From assembly GCA_015075635.1 (NCBI GenBank), contig JABTUA010000002.1, forward strand, positions 2,050,708 to 2,114,707: 64,000 nucleotides of DNA. The letters run 5' to 3'. The notes below the pieces were generated by a model. The model was not told where the DNA came from. It worked only from the letters and a program-made list of their open reading frames with translations, and ran no database searches. The position numbers were made by a program, and so were the translations under genes. This document shows, piece by piece, positions 17,772-26,156 of the stretch (position 1 is its first letter; each line of letters begins with the position of its first letter). This DNA comes from Polyangiaceae bacterium. GTDB taxonomy: Bacteria > Myxococcota_A > Polyangia > Polyangiales > Polyangiaceae.

Positions 17772-18434
17772 TCACTTACCGCAGGCAGCCGGCAGCACCG
17801 CGCCGAGCACCGGCAGGATCACGTTGCGCCCGAGGTCGAAGCCGAGCCCCACGGCGTAGCTCTCGCCGCTCTGCCCGATGGAGTCGTAGCGTCCGAGCAC
17901 GAAGGCGTGCAGGCCGCTCAGGACGTAGGTCGAGAGCGCGCCACGTCGGCAGTGCACCGCTTCGCTCAGCGACTGATAGAACGGGTAGACCTCGACGCGC
18001 AGGCCCGCGCCGAAGCCCACCAGCTTGCTCGAGTCGTCACGGCTCTGCCAGAGCGGCGCCGCGGTCAGGCCGAGGGTGAGCGCTGGCCCCGGCGCGTCGT
18101 GGACGAGCAGGCCCGCGCCCAAGCCGGTGGCGAGAAAACCTCGCCGGGGCGAGTCGAAGTCGAGGGGGCGCTGGCCATCCATGCCGAAGATGGCGGTGAG
18201 CCCGACGTTCGGGGACAGCCGGTAGACCCGCAGCTGATCCTCGAACGAGAGCGACAAGACGCGCGTGTCCAGCAGGCGTGACCACCCGACGCCGACGCGC
18301 ACCGATCCGATGGCGTCGATGTCGAGCTCGGGCGGCGGCTCGGCGGGCTCGTCGCGGGCGATGCTCTCGGCGTGCGCGAACGCGGGCGACAGCAAGACGC
18401 ACGCGAGAGCCAACGCTGCCCGATGTCGAGTCAC
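17772..18434 (-). CDS. Secreted beta-rich protein, possible outer-membrane barrel
   Basis: 220 residues with a signal peptide (residues 5-22, AHA site). After an acidic Pro-rich segment the sequence alternates hydrophobic and polar residues in eight or so short strands ('VRVGVGWSRLL', 'GLTAIFGMDG', 'LATGLGAGLLV', 'TLGLTAAPL', 'GAGLRVEVYP', 'VLSGLHAFVLGRYD', 'YAVGLGFDLG') as in small outer-membrane barrels. It lacks a terminal Phe (ends ACGK). Probably the last gene of a minus-strand run with the two genes upstream. Confidence 0.7.
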   Translation of the reverse strand: MTRHRAALALACVLLSPAFAHAESIARDEPAEPPPELDIDAIGSVRVGVGWSRLLDTRVLSLSFEDQLRVYRLSPNVGLTAIFGMDGQRPLDFDSPRRGFLATGLGAGLLVHDAPGPALTLGLTAAPLWQSRDDSSKLVGFGAGLRVEVYPFYQSLSEAVHCRRGALSTYVLSGLHAFVLGRYDSIGQSGESYAVGLGFDLGRNVILPVLGAVLPAACGK

Positions 18435-18471
18435 CTGCGGCTCTCCTACGCGCAGCGGGCGCGGGTCTTCC

Positions 18472-18840
18472 TCAGCGCTTGCCGGGCCGGCGTGACCGAC
18501 GGCTCTCCGGCGGCTCTTCGCGCGGGATCGGCGGGGGATGGGCGCGGCGAGGCTTGGGCGCGTGCCCCGGCGGCAGCGGCGGGGGCAACGCGCGCTTCGG
18601 CGCGGCGGCGGCCTCGGGCAACGGCGGCGGCCCGCGCTTCGGACGCGACGACTTGCGCTCCTCTTCGAGCCACTCGAGCCTCACCTCCAGCGTCTCGCGG
18701 CGCGAGCTCTTCGGCCGCTCGCTCAGCCGCGCGGCGTGCTCGTCCGGAAGGAGCCACGACACGTCCACCTCTTGGGTCTGCTTGCGCGGCGGCGGGCGGG
18801 GCGGCGCCGGGCGGGGCGGGAGCGAACGACGCGTCGCCAT
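18472..18840 (-). CDS. Small Pro/Arg-rich protein
   Basis: 122 residues, ATG 18840, 24 bases after the MYXO-CTERM gene and 37 bases before the next gene on the same strand. A central helical segment (about residues 50-63, ETLEVRLEWLEEERKS) is flanked by Pro/Arg-rich disordered arms (26 percent or more Pro). No signal peptide. The position inside a tight same-strand run and the lack of a better frame support it; function unknown. Confidence 0.5.
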   Translation of the reverse strand: MATRRSLPPRPAPPRPPPRKQTQEVDVSWLLPDEHAARLSERPKSSRRETLEVRLEWLEEERKSSRPKRGPPPLPEAAAAPKRALPPPLPPGHAPKPRRAHPPPIPREEPPESRRSRRPGKR

Positions 18841-18864
18841 CGTGCCGGTTTTGACACGATAGGA

Positions 18865-20610
18865 TCAGTGACGGCAAGCGCGGCGCCGGCGGCGGCCACC
18901 CCAGAGCCCGAACCAGAGCCCGATGAAGCCGATCGCGGCCTGGTCGCCGCTGGCGCTGGCGCGGCAGCCGCAGCCGGAGCCGTCGTCGGAGCCCGCGCTC
19001 TCGAGCGCGCCGCCTCCCGCGGCGCCCGCGTCGCTCTGACCTCCGCCGGTGCCGAGCGCGAGCCCGCCGTCGCCCGCCGCGCACTCGCCGCCGGCGCAGC
19101 ACGTTCCGGCGACGCACGCCTGTCCGCTCGGGCACTTCACCCCGTCGCAAGCGTCCTTGCAGCTGCCGGCCGAGCACAGCGAGCCGCTCGGGCAACCACC
19201 GGGGCAGGAGAGATCCAGGCAGTTGCCGGTCTTCACGTCGCACTCGAGCGGGGCCGCGCACGAGAGCCCGTCGCACTGGGCGCAGTGCGGAAAGCACTTG
19301 CCGCTCTGACAGACCTCGCCGCTCTGGCAGCTCACGCCGGCGCACAGGTCCACGCACTGGTCGCCGACGCAGGTCTGCCCCTGGGGACACACCACTCCGG
19401 TACAGGGCGCGCCGCAGCTGCCGTCGCGGCACACCTCCCCGGCACCGCAGCCCACGCCCACGCACTTCGGCTCCACGCACAGCCCCGTGTCCTTGTCGCA
19501 CGCGGTGCCGCCGTGGCACGGGAACTCGGCGAGCTCGCAGTGGCCGACGCATTTCCCGTGATGGCACAGCTGATCTTGCTTCGGGCAGGTCGCGCCGTCG
19601 TCGGTCTGACCGTCGCAGTCGTCGTCGAGGCCGTTGCACTGCTCGCCGGAGCTCTCGAACAGCGGCGAGCAGGAGAGCTGCCCCTGGTCGCAGACGGTGA
19701 CTCCGCTGGCGCAGACGCCGGTCTTTCCGGTGTCGCAGGCAACTCCGGCGCCGGAGCAGCGGATCCCGCTCACGCTGGTGAGCATGTCGGTGAAGTCGTT
19801 GTTGGGGCTCTTGTTGCTGTCTTCCCAGGCGAAATAGAAGGTGTCCTGAAAGACGTGGCTGCCGTAGGTGAGCAGGTGGATCCACGACGCGCCACCGGCG
19901 TAGTCCGGGTTGTGCTTGCGCTCCGAGTAGTAGATGAAGCCGTGCCCTTGCGCCGCGGCCGCCAGCGTCGCGCAGCAGCCCAGGGCGCCGCAGCTGCCGC
20001 TGCCGCCGCCGTTCCCGTCGCCCTTCTCGGGCGTGACCAGGAAGAAGCCGATCTCGCCGCCGGCGTAGGCCGGCTCCTTGGACAGATCGAGCACCACCGC
20101 GTCACCCGGCTTCGAGTTGCAGTCGAGCATCAGGTGCAGATCCTCGAGCTTCGGCTTCTGCCCCGTCGCGTTGTACCAACCAAAGCCGTTCTTGAAGAGC
20201 GCGGTGCCGCGCGTGATCAGCGTGAAGGTCTGCGGGCAGGTCGGATGGAATGTCTCCGGGACGACGACCGCTTCTTTCCACGGATCGAGCCCCGCGAGGT
20301 TCGACGGGATGCAGGCGTTGTCGTTCTCGCTGTGCCAGAGGCGCGTCTCGCAGGTGCCGTTCTGCCCGAGGTCGCAGCTCGGCGAGCCGCCGGGGCACGC
20401 CTTGCCGATGTTGCAGAGACCCGGCTCCTTGCAGCGGCAGGCGAACGCCGCAGCGAGGCCCGTCGGCGAGCCGCCGTCGCAGCCGAGCTGCGCCGGGATC
20501 GGCGCGCCGTCCGGCTGGCTGAGGGCCTGCGCCGAGCCGGCTCCGAGGAGCACGGAGAGAAGAGCGAGCGCCGACCGAATCAGTCCCAGCTTGTGCCGTG
20601 TGCCCCGCAT
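18865..20610 (-). CDS. Surface protein with DUF4114-like domain, Cys repeats and MYXO-CTERM tag
   Basis: 581 residues. Signal peptide 10-29. Residues 185-285 resemble DUF4114 ('GEIGFFLV', 'HVFQDTFYFAWED', 'NDFTDMLTSVSGI'). Residues 325-334 carry the putative metal-binding motif CNGLDDDCDG. Residues 340-530 are short six-Cys EGF-like or keratin-like repeats ('C.gV.C..GqtCv.dqCvd'). The tail (544-581) is a MYXO-CTERM signal: a GCGC motif, a hydrophobic helix and GGRRRRRACRH. In Myxococcota this tag directs lipid-linked surface anchoring by myxosortases; none is encoded in this window. The upstream region holds two palindromes and a TrmB-type regulator. Confidence 0.9.
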   Translation of the reverse strand: MRGTRHKLGLIRSALALLSVLLGAGSAQALSQPDGAPIPAQLGCDGGSPTGLAAAFACRCKEPGLCNIGKACPGGSPSCDLGQNGTCETRLWHSENDNACIPSNLAGLDPWKEAVVVPETFHPTCPQTFTLITRGTALFKNGFGWYNATGQKPKLEDLHLMLDCNSKPGDAVVLDLSKEPAYAGGEIGFFLVTPEKGDGNGGGSGSCGALGCCATLAAAAQGHGFIYYSERKHNPDYAGGASWIHLLTYGSHVFQDTFYFAWEDSNKSPNNDFTDMLTSVSGIRCSGAGVACDTGKTGVCASGVTVCDQGQLSCSPLFESSGEQCNGLDDDCDGQTDDGATCPKQDQLCHHGKCVGHCELAEFPCHGGTACDKDTGLCVEPKCVGVGCGAGEVCRDGSCGAPCTGVVCPQGQTCVGDQCVDLCAGVSCQSGEVCQSGKCFPHCAQCDGLSCAAPLECDVKTGNCLDLSCPGGCPSGSLCSAGSCKDACDGVKCPSGQACVAGTCCAGGECAAGDGGLALGTGGGQSDAGAAGGGALESAGSDDGSGCGCRASASGDQAAIGFIGLWFGLWGGRRRRRACRH

Positions 20611-20619
20611 CGTTTTTCC

Positions 20620-20639
20620 GTAACTCTTTTGTGAGTTAC
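20620..20639. promoter_or_regulatory. 7-bp inverted repeat upstream of MYXO-CTERM gene
   Basis: GTAACTC and GAGTTAC separated by TTTTGT, ten bases before ATG 20610. Its position in the 5' leader or core promoter fits an operator or a small leader hairpin. No partner protein can be assigned with certainty. Confidence 0.45.
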
Positions 20640-20694
20640 GCTCCTATTTGCCGCAGAAGAGCAGTGAGTCGCTGAGCCGCGCCCCCGGCCAAGG

Positions 20695-20724
20695 AGAGCG
20701 TGACTCAGCGCTGAGTCACGCTCT
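20695..20724. promoter_or_regulatory. 30-bp perfect palindrome between TrmB-type regulator and MYXO-CTERM gene
   Basis: Bases 20695-20709 are the exact reverse complement of 20710-20724, with no loop and no T-run on either side. It lies 20 bases past the regulator's stop and 84 bases before ATG 20610. An operator dyad bound by a dimeric regulator fits better than a terminator. A related half-site, GTGAGTCGCTGAGCC, occurs at about 20664. Confidence 0.6.
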
Positions 20725-20744
20725 ACGCCCGGGCCCGGGGCCCG

Positions 20745-21569
20745 TCAAGCGCGCTTCTTCCCCGGGCCTTTTCGCCGCGGGGCCAGCTCTTCCACGGGGG
20801 CCAAGAGGGCCGTCAGCCGGGTGACCACCGCCGCCGTGTCCACCCCCCGGCGCTGCCCGAGCAAGGTGATGTCCAGCACCAGGTTGGCCACGGCCATCTC
20901 GACCAAGGCGCGCTCCTCGGTCAAGACGGCGCGCGTACTCGGGAGCTCGTCGGCGCCGCCGAGCAGGGCGCGCCGCTGGTCGGCCACCAGGATCAGCTTG
21001 TGCGGCCAATACGCCTCGAGCTCGTGCTCGTCGATGCCGTAGCTGAGCACCGTGCCGAGCGCGCTCTCCAGCGGGTTGAACGAGAACAGGATGATCTCGA
21101 CGCCCCGGCGTCGCGCGTCGCGAAACGCCGGGGCAAGCCGCGCCGCCTCGCGCCCCCACAGCGAGCCGTAGAGCTGCTTCTCGGTTCCGCCGATCAGCCG
21201 CTCTGCTTCTTCGAGCACCGAAGCATAACCCTGGATGGTCCAGGTGATGCTCGTGCTCGCCGGCTGCGCCAAGCTCTCGAGCGAGCTCTTCAGCCCGCGC
21301 AAGCGCTTGGCGAAGCGGGCCTCGATGATCTTCTCCAGATCCGCGGGGGGCAGCGCCACGTAACGCGCCGGCTCGCGTCCCGCCACGTTGACCAGGCCCT
21401 GGCCCTCGAGCCGCTTGAGCACGCCGTAGATGGCCGACCGGGGCACCCCCGAGCGCGACGCCAGCTCGTAGCCCGTCGCGGGGCTCACCTTGAGCAACGC
21501 GATGTACGCCTTCGCCTCGGCAGAGGTGAAGCCGAGCTCCTGTAGCGCCTCGACGAGATCGTCGCTCAC
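20745..21569 (-). CDS. TrmB-family transcriptional regulator
   Basis: 274 residues. Residues 5-72 form a winged helix of the TrmB type ('LGFTSAEAKAYIALLKVSPATGYELASRSGVPRSAIYGVLKRLEGQGLV'). Residues 110-250 resemble the PLD-like C-terminal sensor domain ('EEAERLIGGTEKQLYGSLWG', 'RRRGVEIILFSF', 'HKLILVADQRRALLGG'). Family members bind sugars or other small ligands and repress or activate nearby operons. It diverges from the TTG-started membrane gene (26 bases apart) and precedes the 30-bp palindrome, which may be its binding site. Confidence 0.9.
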   Translation of the reverse strand: MSDDLVEALQELGFTSAEAKAYIALLKVSPATGYELASRSGVPRSAIYGVLKRLEGQGLVNVAGREPARYVALPPADLEKIIEARFAKRLRGLKSSLESLAQPASTSITWTIQGYASVLEEAERLIGGTEKQLYGSLWGREAARLAPAFRDARRRGVEIILFSFNPLESALGTVLSYGIDEHELEAYWPHKLILVADQRRALLGGADELPSTRAVLTEERALVEMAVANLVLDITLLGQRRGVDTAAVVTRLTALLAPVEELAPRRKGPGKKRA

Positions 21570-21595
21570 GCGAGGCTGTTTGGCACGATTGGACT

Positions 21596-22384
21596 TTGTC
21601 GCGCAAGTCGGCGGATAACCGGCCGGGGCCGTTGCAGAGCTTCGCCGTCGTCACCCTGATGCTGTTCACCGTGGCCGTGCTCGGCTGGTACGTCGTGCAC
21701 AGCGTCCGGGAGCAGACGTTCGGCACGACCCGGCTGTTCGGCTTCAGGCTGTCCTTCCGCTGGCCGGACCAGCCGCTGCGCTTCGGCTGCGCCATGGCCG
21801 CGTATTTGGGCCTGCTGTTGCTGGTCGCGTACGCCACCCTGGTCGGGCTGGCCGAGCTCGATCCGCCTCTGTTCTTCCTGTGGCCGGGCCTCGGCGGACC
21901 GATCCTAGCGCTGGTGCTGTCGGGTCGGCACTGGGGCGAGCCCGCAGGTCGGGAGTTGCTCGAGGCCTTCGCCGCCCACCTGCGCGCCGACGATCGCGAG
22001 AGCGTGCGGACCCTGGTGCAGGACCATGCTCCTGCCGGCGCGGCGCGCCGGCTGCTCGATGCGGGGCTCGGCGCGCAGCCGGCGCAAGAGGGCACTGGGG
22101 ACTACCGATCGAGCGCCGCGCGGCGCTGGACCTCGCTCCTCGAGACGCTCGACCGCGCCCTCGAAGCGGAGCGACGGCGCGGGCGGCGGCGCCTGCTCCC
22201 GGCGGCGGCAGCGCCGGTCGCGTGCTTGGTGCTGCTGGCGCGACCGTCGCAGGACGGCTCGACGGCGGCGTGGGTCGTCGCCGGCTTCGAGCTCGGCTTC
22301 GCTGCCCTGACCGTGTGGATCGCTCGCCGGCGAGCGCGGCGACACCGCGAAGCGTTGTCGGTGCTTCGCGCGGCCTTGCGCTAG
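21596..22384 (+). CDS. Membrane protein, unknown
   Basis: 262 residues from TTG 21596, the only start close to the first membrane helix. Hydrophobic segments are at about 14-36, 61-85, 88-108, 198-215 and 222-243, with a charged cytoplasmic-looking loop between (about 115-195). No family recognised. Its promoter must lie in or near the 26-base gap shared with the TrmB-type gene, so that regulator may control it. Confidence 0.65.
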   Translation: MSRKSADNRPGPLQSFAVVTLMLFTVAVLGWYVVHSVREQTFGTTRLFGFRLSFRWPDQPLRFGCAMAAYLGLLLLVAYATLVGLAELDPPLFFLWPGLGGPILALVLSGRHWGEPAGRELLEAFAAHLRADDRESVRTLVQDHAPAGAARRLLDAGLGAQPAQEGTGDYRSSAARRWTSLLETLDRALEAERRRGRRRLLPAAAAPVACLVLLARPSQDGSTAAWVVAGFELGFAALTVWIARRRARRHREALSVLRAALR

Positions 22385-22438
22385 GCTCGTCACCGAAGGA
22401 GCCGCCCTGAACCGTACCCGCGGCAGGCGCGCGCCGAG

Positions 22439-24037
22439 CTACGGCTGGGCCACGTCCCACTTCGGTCGCTCGGGCGTCTTGGCGAGCGCGTCGGCGTCGG
22501 CGACCACGGCGCCCTTCTGCCGCTCGCGACCCTCCAAGAAGTACACGAACTCGAGCTGCGCCTCCGGCTTGCCGCGCTCGCTGACGAAGAGCCGCACGAA
22601 TTCCGTGGGAGTCACCGCACGGCGCCCGGCGACCGTGACCCAGGGCGGCTTCAGGCCGGCGCCGGGCTCGGTCGCTTCGTAGGCCTTGATCACCAGCTCC
22701 GAGCAGACCACGCGATCGTCGGTGGCGAAGTCGAAGTCGAAGTCGTAAGGCCGGCCGAAGTAGCGGAGCGACCGCTCGAGCCCCGCCGCGATCTCGACCA
22801 GCGGGAGCTTGGGCCGAAGCGCCGCCACGTAGTCCGCCCCGCAAGAGTGCTCGAAGCTCTGCGCCACCACGCCTTCGCTCACCGCCTCGACCACCGAGTG
22901 CGGGTGTCCCGCCGCGTCCCTCTCGCCGAGCGCCTTCCACGCCGCCGGGTGCTTCTTCGCCAGGTGGGCGCTGAACGAGCCGTCGAAGCGCTTCTGCACC
23001 TCGGCGTCGGCGTCGAAGGTCTTCTGGATGTCTTGTTGCGAGCCGCTGTAGAGGGCGGCGTGGGGCCAGAACCCGGGCAGGCCCACGTTGGACAAGTACC
23101 AGTTGCGGCGCTCGACCAGGATGTCGCCCGGCCGGAGCAACCTCCTCATCTCCGCGAGCTGAGCGTCGTTGATCAGGCGCCGCGACTCCGGAGCGAAGCG
23201 CGTGTCGCCGGCCCACTCCGCGACCTCCTTCTGGATGGGGAACCAGGCCGAGAACGCCGTGCTCTTGAGCAGCTCCGCCTTGTTCTCCGCGGTGCGCAGC
23301 GCGCCCTTGACCTCGGTGAGCTTCGCGAGCGCCGCTTTGCTGCGCACCCCCACCAGCGCGCGGATCCGCTCGCCAGGCTTGCCTGCCAGGTGCTTGTCGA
23401 TCCACTGCTCGTACCACTCGGCACCGGCGGGCACGAAGGAGTAGTCGCGGGCGCGGCCCAGGCGCGCGCGCATTGCGCTGAAGGTGCCGCGCGGCAGCCC
23501 GAGCTCCGGCATGGCCTCGTCGAAGAGCTTGGGCGCGAGGTCTTTGCCCGCCACCACGTCGAGGAAGGCCTGACCGCCTGCGACCTGCGCGCAGAGCGCG
23601 GCGTAGCTGATGCCGTAGCTCCTGGCGTGCAGCCCCGGGTGCGCCAGATAGTCGATTCCGAACCATCCTTCGTAGCGTCGCTTCAGCTCGTCGAGGGCCA
23701 GCATGGGCTCGAAGAAGCTCCACCAGAGCTCGCGGATCTTCTTGCGGTCCTCTGCCTTCAGCTGATCCGTGCTCTCGATCTTCAAGAGCGCCTCGGCGGC
23801 GCGCGCGTCGGCGACGGCGCGATCGAGCTGCGACGCGTACCGCTCCAGGCGCTCCGCGTCGTCTCCGGTCAGCTGCTCCAAGGCCTCGGGCGAGAGCTTC
23901 CAGAGCGGGCTCACCGCCGTGCCGGTGACCCGCCGCGCGAACGGGTAGCCCGCTTGCGGGCGCGAAGCAGGCCAGAGCCAGAGCGCCGCGAGGACGACCG
24001 CCGCGATGGCTCCGGCGATCAGGGAGCGCTTCTTCAT
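22439..24037 (-). CDS. YiiX/YebB-like papain-fold amidase, membrane-anchored
   Basis: 532 residues from ATG 24037, chosen because MKKR and a membrane helix (8-24) follow; ATG 24061 is an alternative. Residues 50-295 are helical with no known family. Residues 300-530 carry the permuted papain-like (NlpC/P60 superfamily, YiiX type) core: 'LRPGDILVERR', catalytic His326 in FWPHAALY, and Cys445 in DDRVVCSELV, with the His-before-Cys order of the permuted class. Such enzymes cut amide bonds in peptidoglycan or lipoproteins. It faces the periplasm, anchored by its N-terminus. Confidence 0.88.
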   Translation of the reverse strand: MKKRSLIAGAIAAVVLAALWLWPASRPQAGYPFARRVTGTAVSPLWKLSPEALEQLTGDDAERLERYASQLDRAVADARAAEALLKIESTDQLKAEDRKKIRELWWSFFEPMLALDELKRRYEGWFGIDYLAHPGLHARSYGISYAALCAQVAGGQAFLDVVAGKDLAPKLFDEAMPELGLPRGTFSAMRARLGRARDYSFVPAGAEWYEQWIDKHLAGKPGERIRALVGVRSKAALAKLTEVKGALRTAENKAELLKSTAFSAWFPIQKEVAEWAGDTRFAPESRRLINDAQLAEMRRLLRPGDILVERRNWYLSNVGLPGFWPHAALYSGSQQDIQKTFDADAEVQKRFDGSFSAHLAKKHPAAWKALGERDAAGHPHSVVEAVSEGVVAQSFEHSCGADYVAALRPKLPLVEIAAGLERSLRYFGRPYDFDFDFATDDRVVCSELVIKAYEATEPGAGLKPPWVTVAGRRAVTPTEFVRLFVSERGKPEAQLEFVYFLEGRERQKGAVVADADALAKTPERPKWDVAQP

Positions 24038-24192
24038 TTGCCCGGTCATGATCTGGATCATCCTACGACGCACCTGCGCCCGGTTGGAACACGCCGCACC
24101 CGCGACCGGGCCACGTGCGTCCATGTGAGAGCAGCTGCGTCCATGTCGTTTCGCGTTGGCGAGCACGAGAGTTGGGAATACTCTCCGCCATC

Positions 24193-26052
24193 ATGCGAGT
24201 ACGTCACATCTCTTCGGTCCTCGTGACTTTGTTCATTGCTGCTTGCTCGGGTGGGGGCGACGACGGAGGTTCGACTCCGGAAGATCAGCTCGAGCCCGAA
24301 GACCAAGCGGGCCTCGACGGCGAAGGCAAGTTCGACGCGTGGGACTACGCGAACAACCCGGCCAACGTCGATCCGAACTTCTCCTACTTCGTCCACCAGC
24401 TCCCGCTCGACGGCCACGGCCCCGTGCCGATCCCGGGTGACTACTGGGCCACGCAGAAGGACAACCTGAACCACGAGTGGGACGGCGCGGGCTCTTCGCC
24501 GGCGGAGAAATACGCCAAGGCCTTCGGCAAGGCCGCGGTGCCGGCGAACATCACCAAGTACCACGGCATCGAATCCGCCTCGTACCAGAAGGAGTGCACG
24601 CAGGGTGGAAACGAGTGCGCCGGCTCCACCGACGGCGGCAGCTGCTCGATCCCCAAGGGCGCGACCAAGGGTCGCTGCATCCCCGGCTGGTGGGGCATCT
24701 GCCACGGCTGGGCGCCTTACGCGCTGGCGGAGACCGCGGCGATCAACCCGGTCACCAAGAACGGCGTCACCTTCTACCCCGGCGATCTCGAAGGCCTGAT
24801 GTCGCTGCTCTACACCGACGTCCCGACGAAGTTCGTCTCGCGCCGCTGCAACAAGGACGAGCCGGTCACGGACGGCACCGGACGCGTCACCGCGGCCGAG
24901 TGCCGTGACATGAACCCGGGTAGCTGGCACGTCATCACGACCAACCTGATGGGACTTCGCCGCCAGGGCTTCATCATCGACGCCACCTACGACCTGCAGG
25001 TCTGGAACCAGCCGGCGTACGGCTACAAGATCACCAATCCGGTGGACGGCAAGCTGAAGGAGATCAGCAAGGACGAGGCGATCTCCATGCTGGGCGCGAA
25101 CCTCACGCTCACCGAGATCTTCCCGAACGTCTTGATCAAGAAGGACGAGACCAAGGCTGGCGAGTACACCGCCACCGCGGCCGGCGACTACACCATCAAG
25201 ATGAGCGGCAACGGCGACGCGGACCTGTACGTCAAGAAGGGCTCCGCCCCGACCGAGTCCGACTACGACTGCCGCCCCTACGGCGGCAACTCCAACGAGG
25301 AGTGCCCGATCAAGCTCGCGGCCGGCGAGAAGGTCTTCTACATGGTCAAGGGCTACGGCGACGAGAGCACCGTGACCCTGGGCGCAGCCGTGCCGGGCTC
25401 CGGCGGCGGCTACACCTACAACACGCTGGCCAAGCGCTTCTTCTACGTGGAGATGGACTTCACCTACATCGTGGAGTCCAAGCCCGCGAAGCAGTCGCAC
25501 GTGGACCAGGCGCTCTCGAGCTACGCCACCACCAAGCACTACAAGTACATCTTGGAGGCGGACGACGGCGGCAAGATCATCGGCGGCGAGTGGGTCGGCG
25601 AGAGCCGCACCAACCACCCGGACTTCGCCTGGTGGCCCACGGGCAAGCCGCTGAGCAAGCAGGCCGGCGGGCTCATCACCTACGAAGAGGTCAAGGCGCT
25701 GAACGACGAGGCGGCGGCCGCGCCGGTCGTCGAGGACACGGTCACCGTGCTCGACGGCGTGGTGGTCAAGCAGACCGGGACCAGCTGGGCGAGCAAGTAC
25801 GGCTCGGTGGTCGTCGAGCCGGGCTACAAGAAGCTCGAGGTCACCATGACTGGCACCGGCGCCGCGGAGCTCTACGTCCGCGTCGGCCGTAACCCCACGG
25901 TGTACGCCTACGACTGCAAGAGCACCACGGCGGGCACCTCGAACCAGACCTGCACCGCCAACGTCTCGTTCAACGGCAACACCTACTTCGTGCGCGCGCG
26001 CAGCAAGACGCCGGGCACGACGGTCAGCGTTGTGGCCAAGAAGCTGAAGTGA
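24193..26052 (+). CDS. Transglutaminase of the oomycete elicitor type with PPC domains, lipoprotein
   Basis: 619 residues from ATG 24193; signal peptide ending LFIAAC (Cys18). The transglutaminase core shows Cys170 in WWGICHGWAPYAL, His246 in GSWHVIT and Asp263 in FIIDATYD, a complete Cys-His-Asp triad in the arrangement of the Phytophthora GP42 family (TGase_elicitor). Residues 323-397 are a PPC beta-sandwich ('GDYTIKMSGNGDADLYVKKG'). The elicitor-like region then resumes (410-535: 'RFFYVEMDFTYIVES', 'IIGGEW', 'HPDFAWWPTGKP'). A second PPC domain closes the protein (about 540-619). It would cross-link proteins outside the cell. A terminator follows. Confidence 0.9.
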   Translation: MRVRHISSVLVTLFIAACSGGGDDGGSTPEDQLEPEDQAGLDGEGKFDAWDYANNPANVDPNFSYFVHQLPLDGHGPVPIPGDYWATQKDNLNHEWDGAGSSPAEKYAKAFGKAAVPANITKYHGIESASYQKECTQGGNECAGSTDGGSCSIPKGATKGRCIPGWWGICHGWAPYALAETAAINPVTKNGVTFYPGDLEGLMSLLYTDVPTKFVSRRCNKDEPVTDGTGRVTAAECRDMNPGSWHVITTNLMGLRRQGFIIDATYDLQVWNQPAYGYKITNPVDGKLKEISKDEAISMLGANLTLTEIFPNVLIKKDETKAGEYTATAAGDYTIKMSGNGDADLYVKKGSAPTESDYDCRPYGGNSNEECPIKLAAGEKVFYMVKGYGDESTVTLGAAVPGSGGGYTYNTLAKRFFYVEMDFTYIVESKPAKQSHVDQALSSYATTKHYKYILEADDGGKIIGGEWVGESRTNHPDFAWWPTGKPLSKQAGGLITYEEVKALNDEAAAAPVVEDTVTVLDGVVVKQTGTSWASKYGSVVVEPGYKKLEVTMTGTGAAELYVRVGRNPTVYAYDCKSTTAGTSNQTCTANVSFNGNTYFVRARSKTPGTTVSVVAKKLK

Positions 26053-26073
26053 GCAGCTGACCCGAGGATATCG

Positions 26074-26112
26074 GCGCGCGCCGGGACTCGTTCCGGCGCG
26101 CGCTGGTGTTTT
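26074..26112 (+). terminator. Rho-independent terminator after transglutaminase
   Basis: An 11-bp GC-rich stem (26074-26084 with 26093-26103, 8-base loop), then TGGTGTTTT, 22 bases after the stop. The T-run is short but adequate for a GC-rich organism. Confidence 0.8.
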
Positions 26113-26156
26113 GTGGAGGAAGGCTCGGTCTCGAGAGACGTAGGAGGCCACACGCC

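Noticed and set aside
21580..21600. TGGCACG start resembling a sigma-54 -24 element
   Set aside because: The -12 TTGC does not follow at the right spacing.
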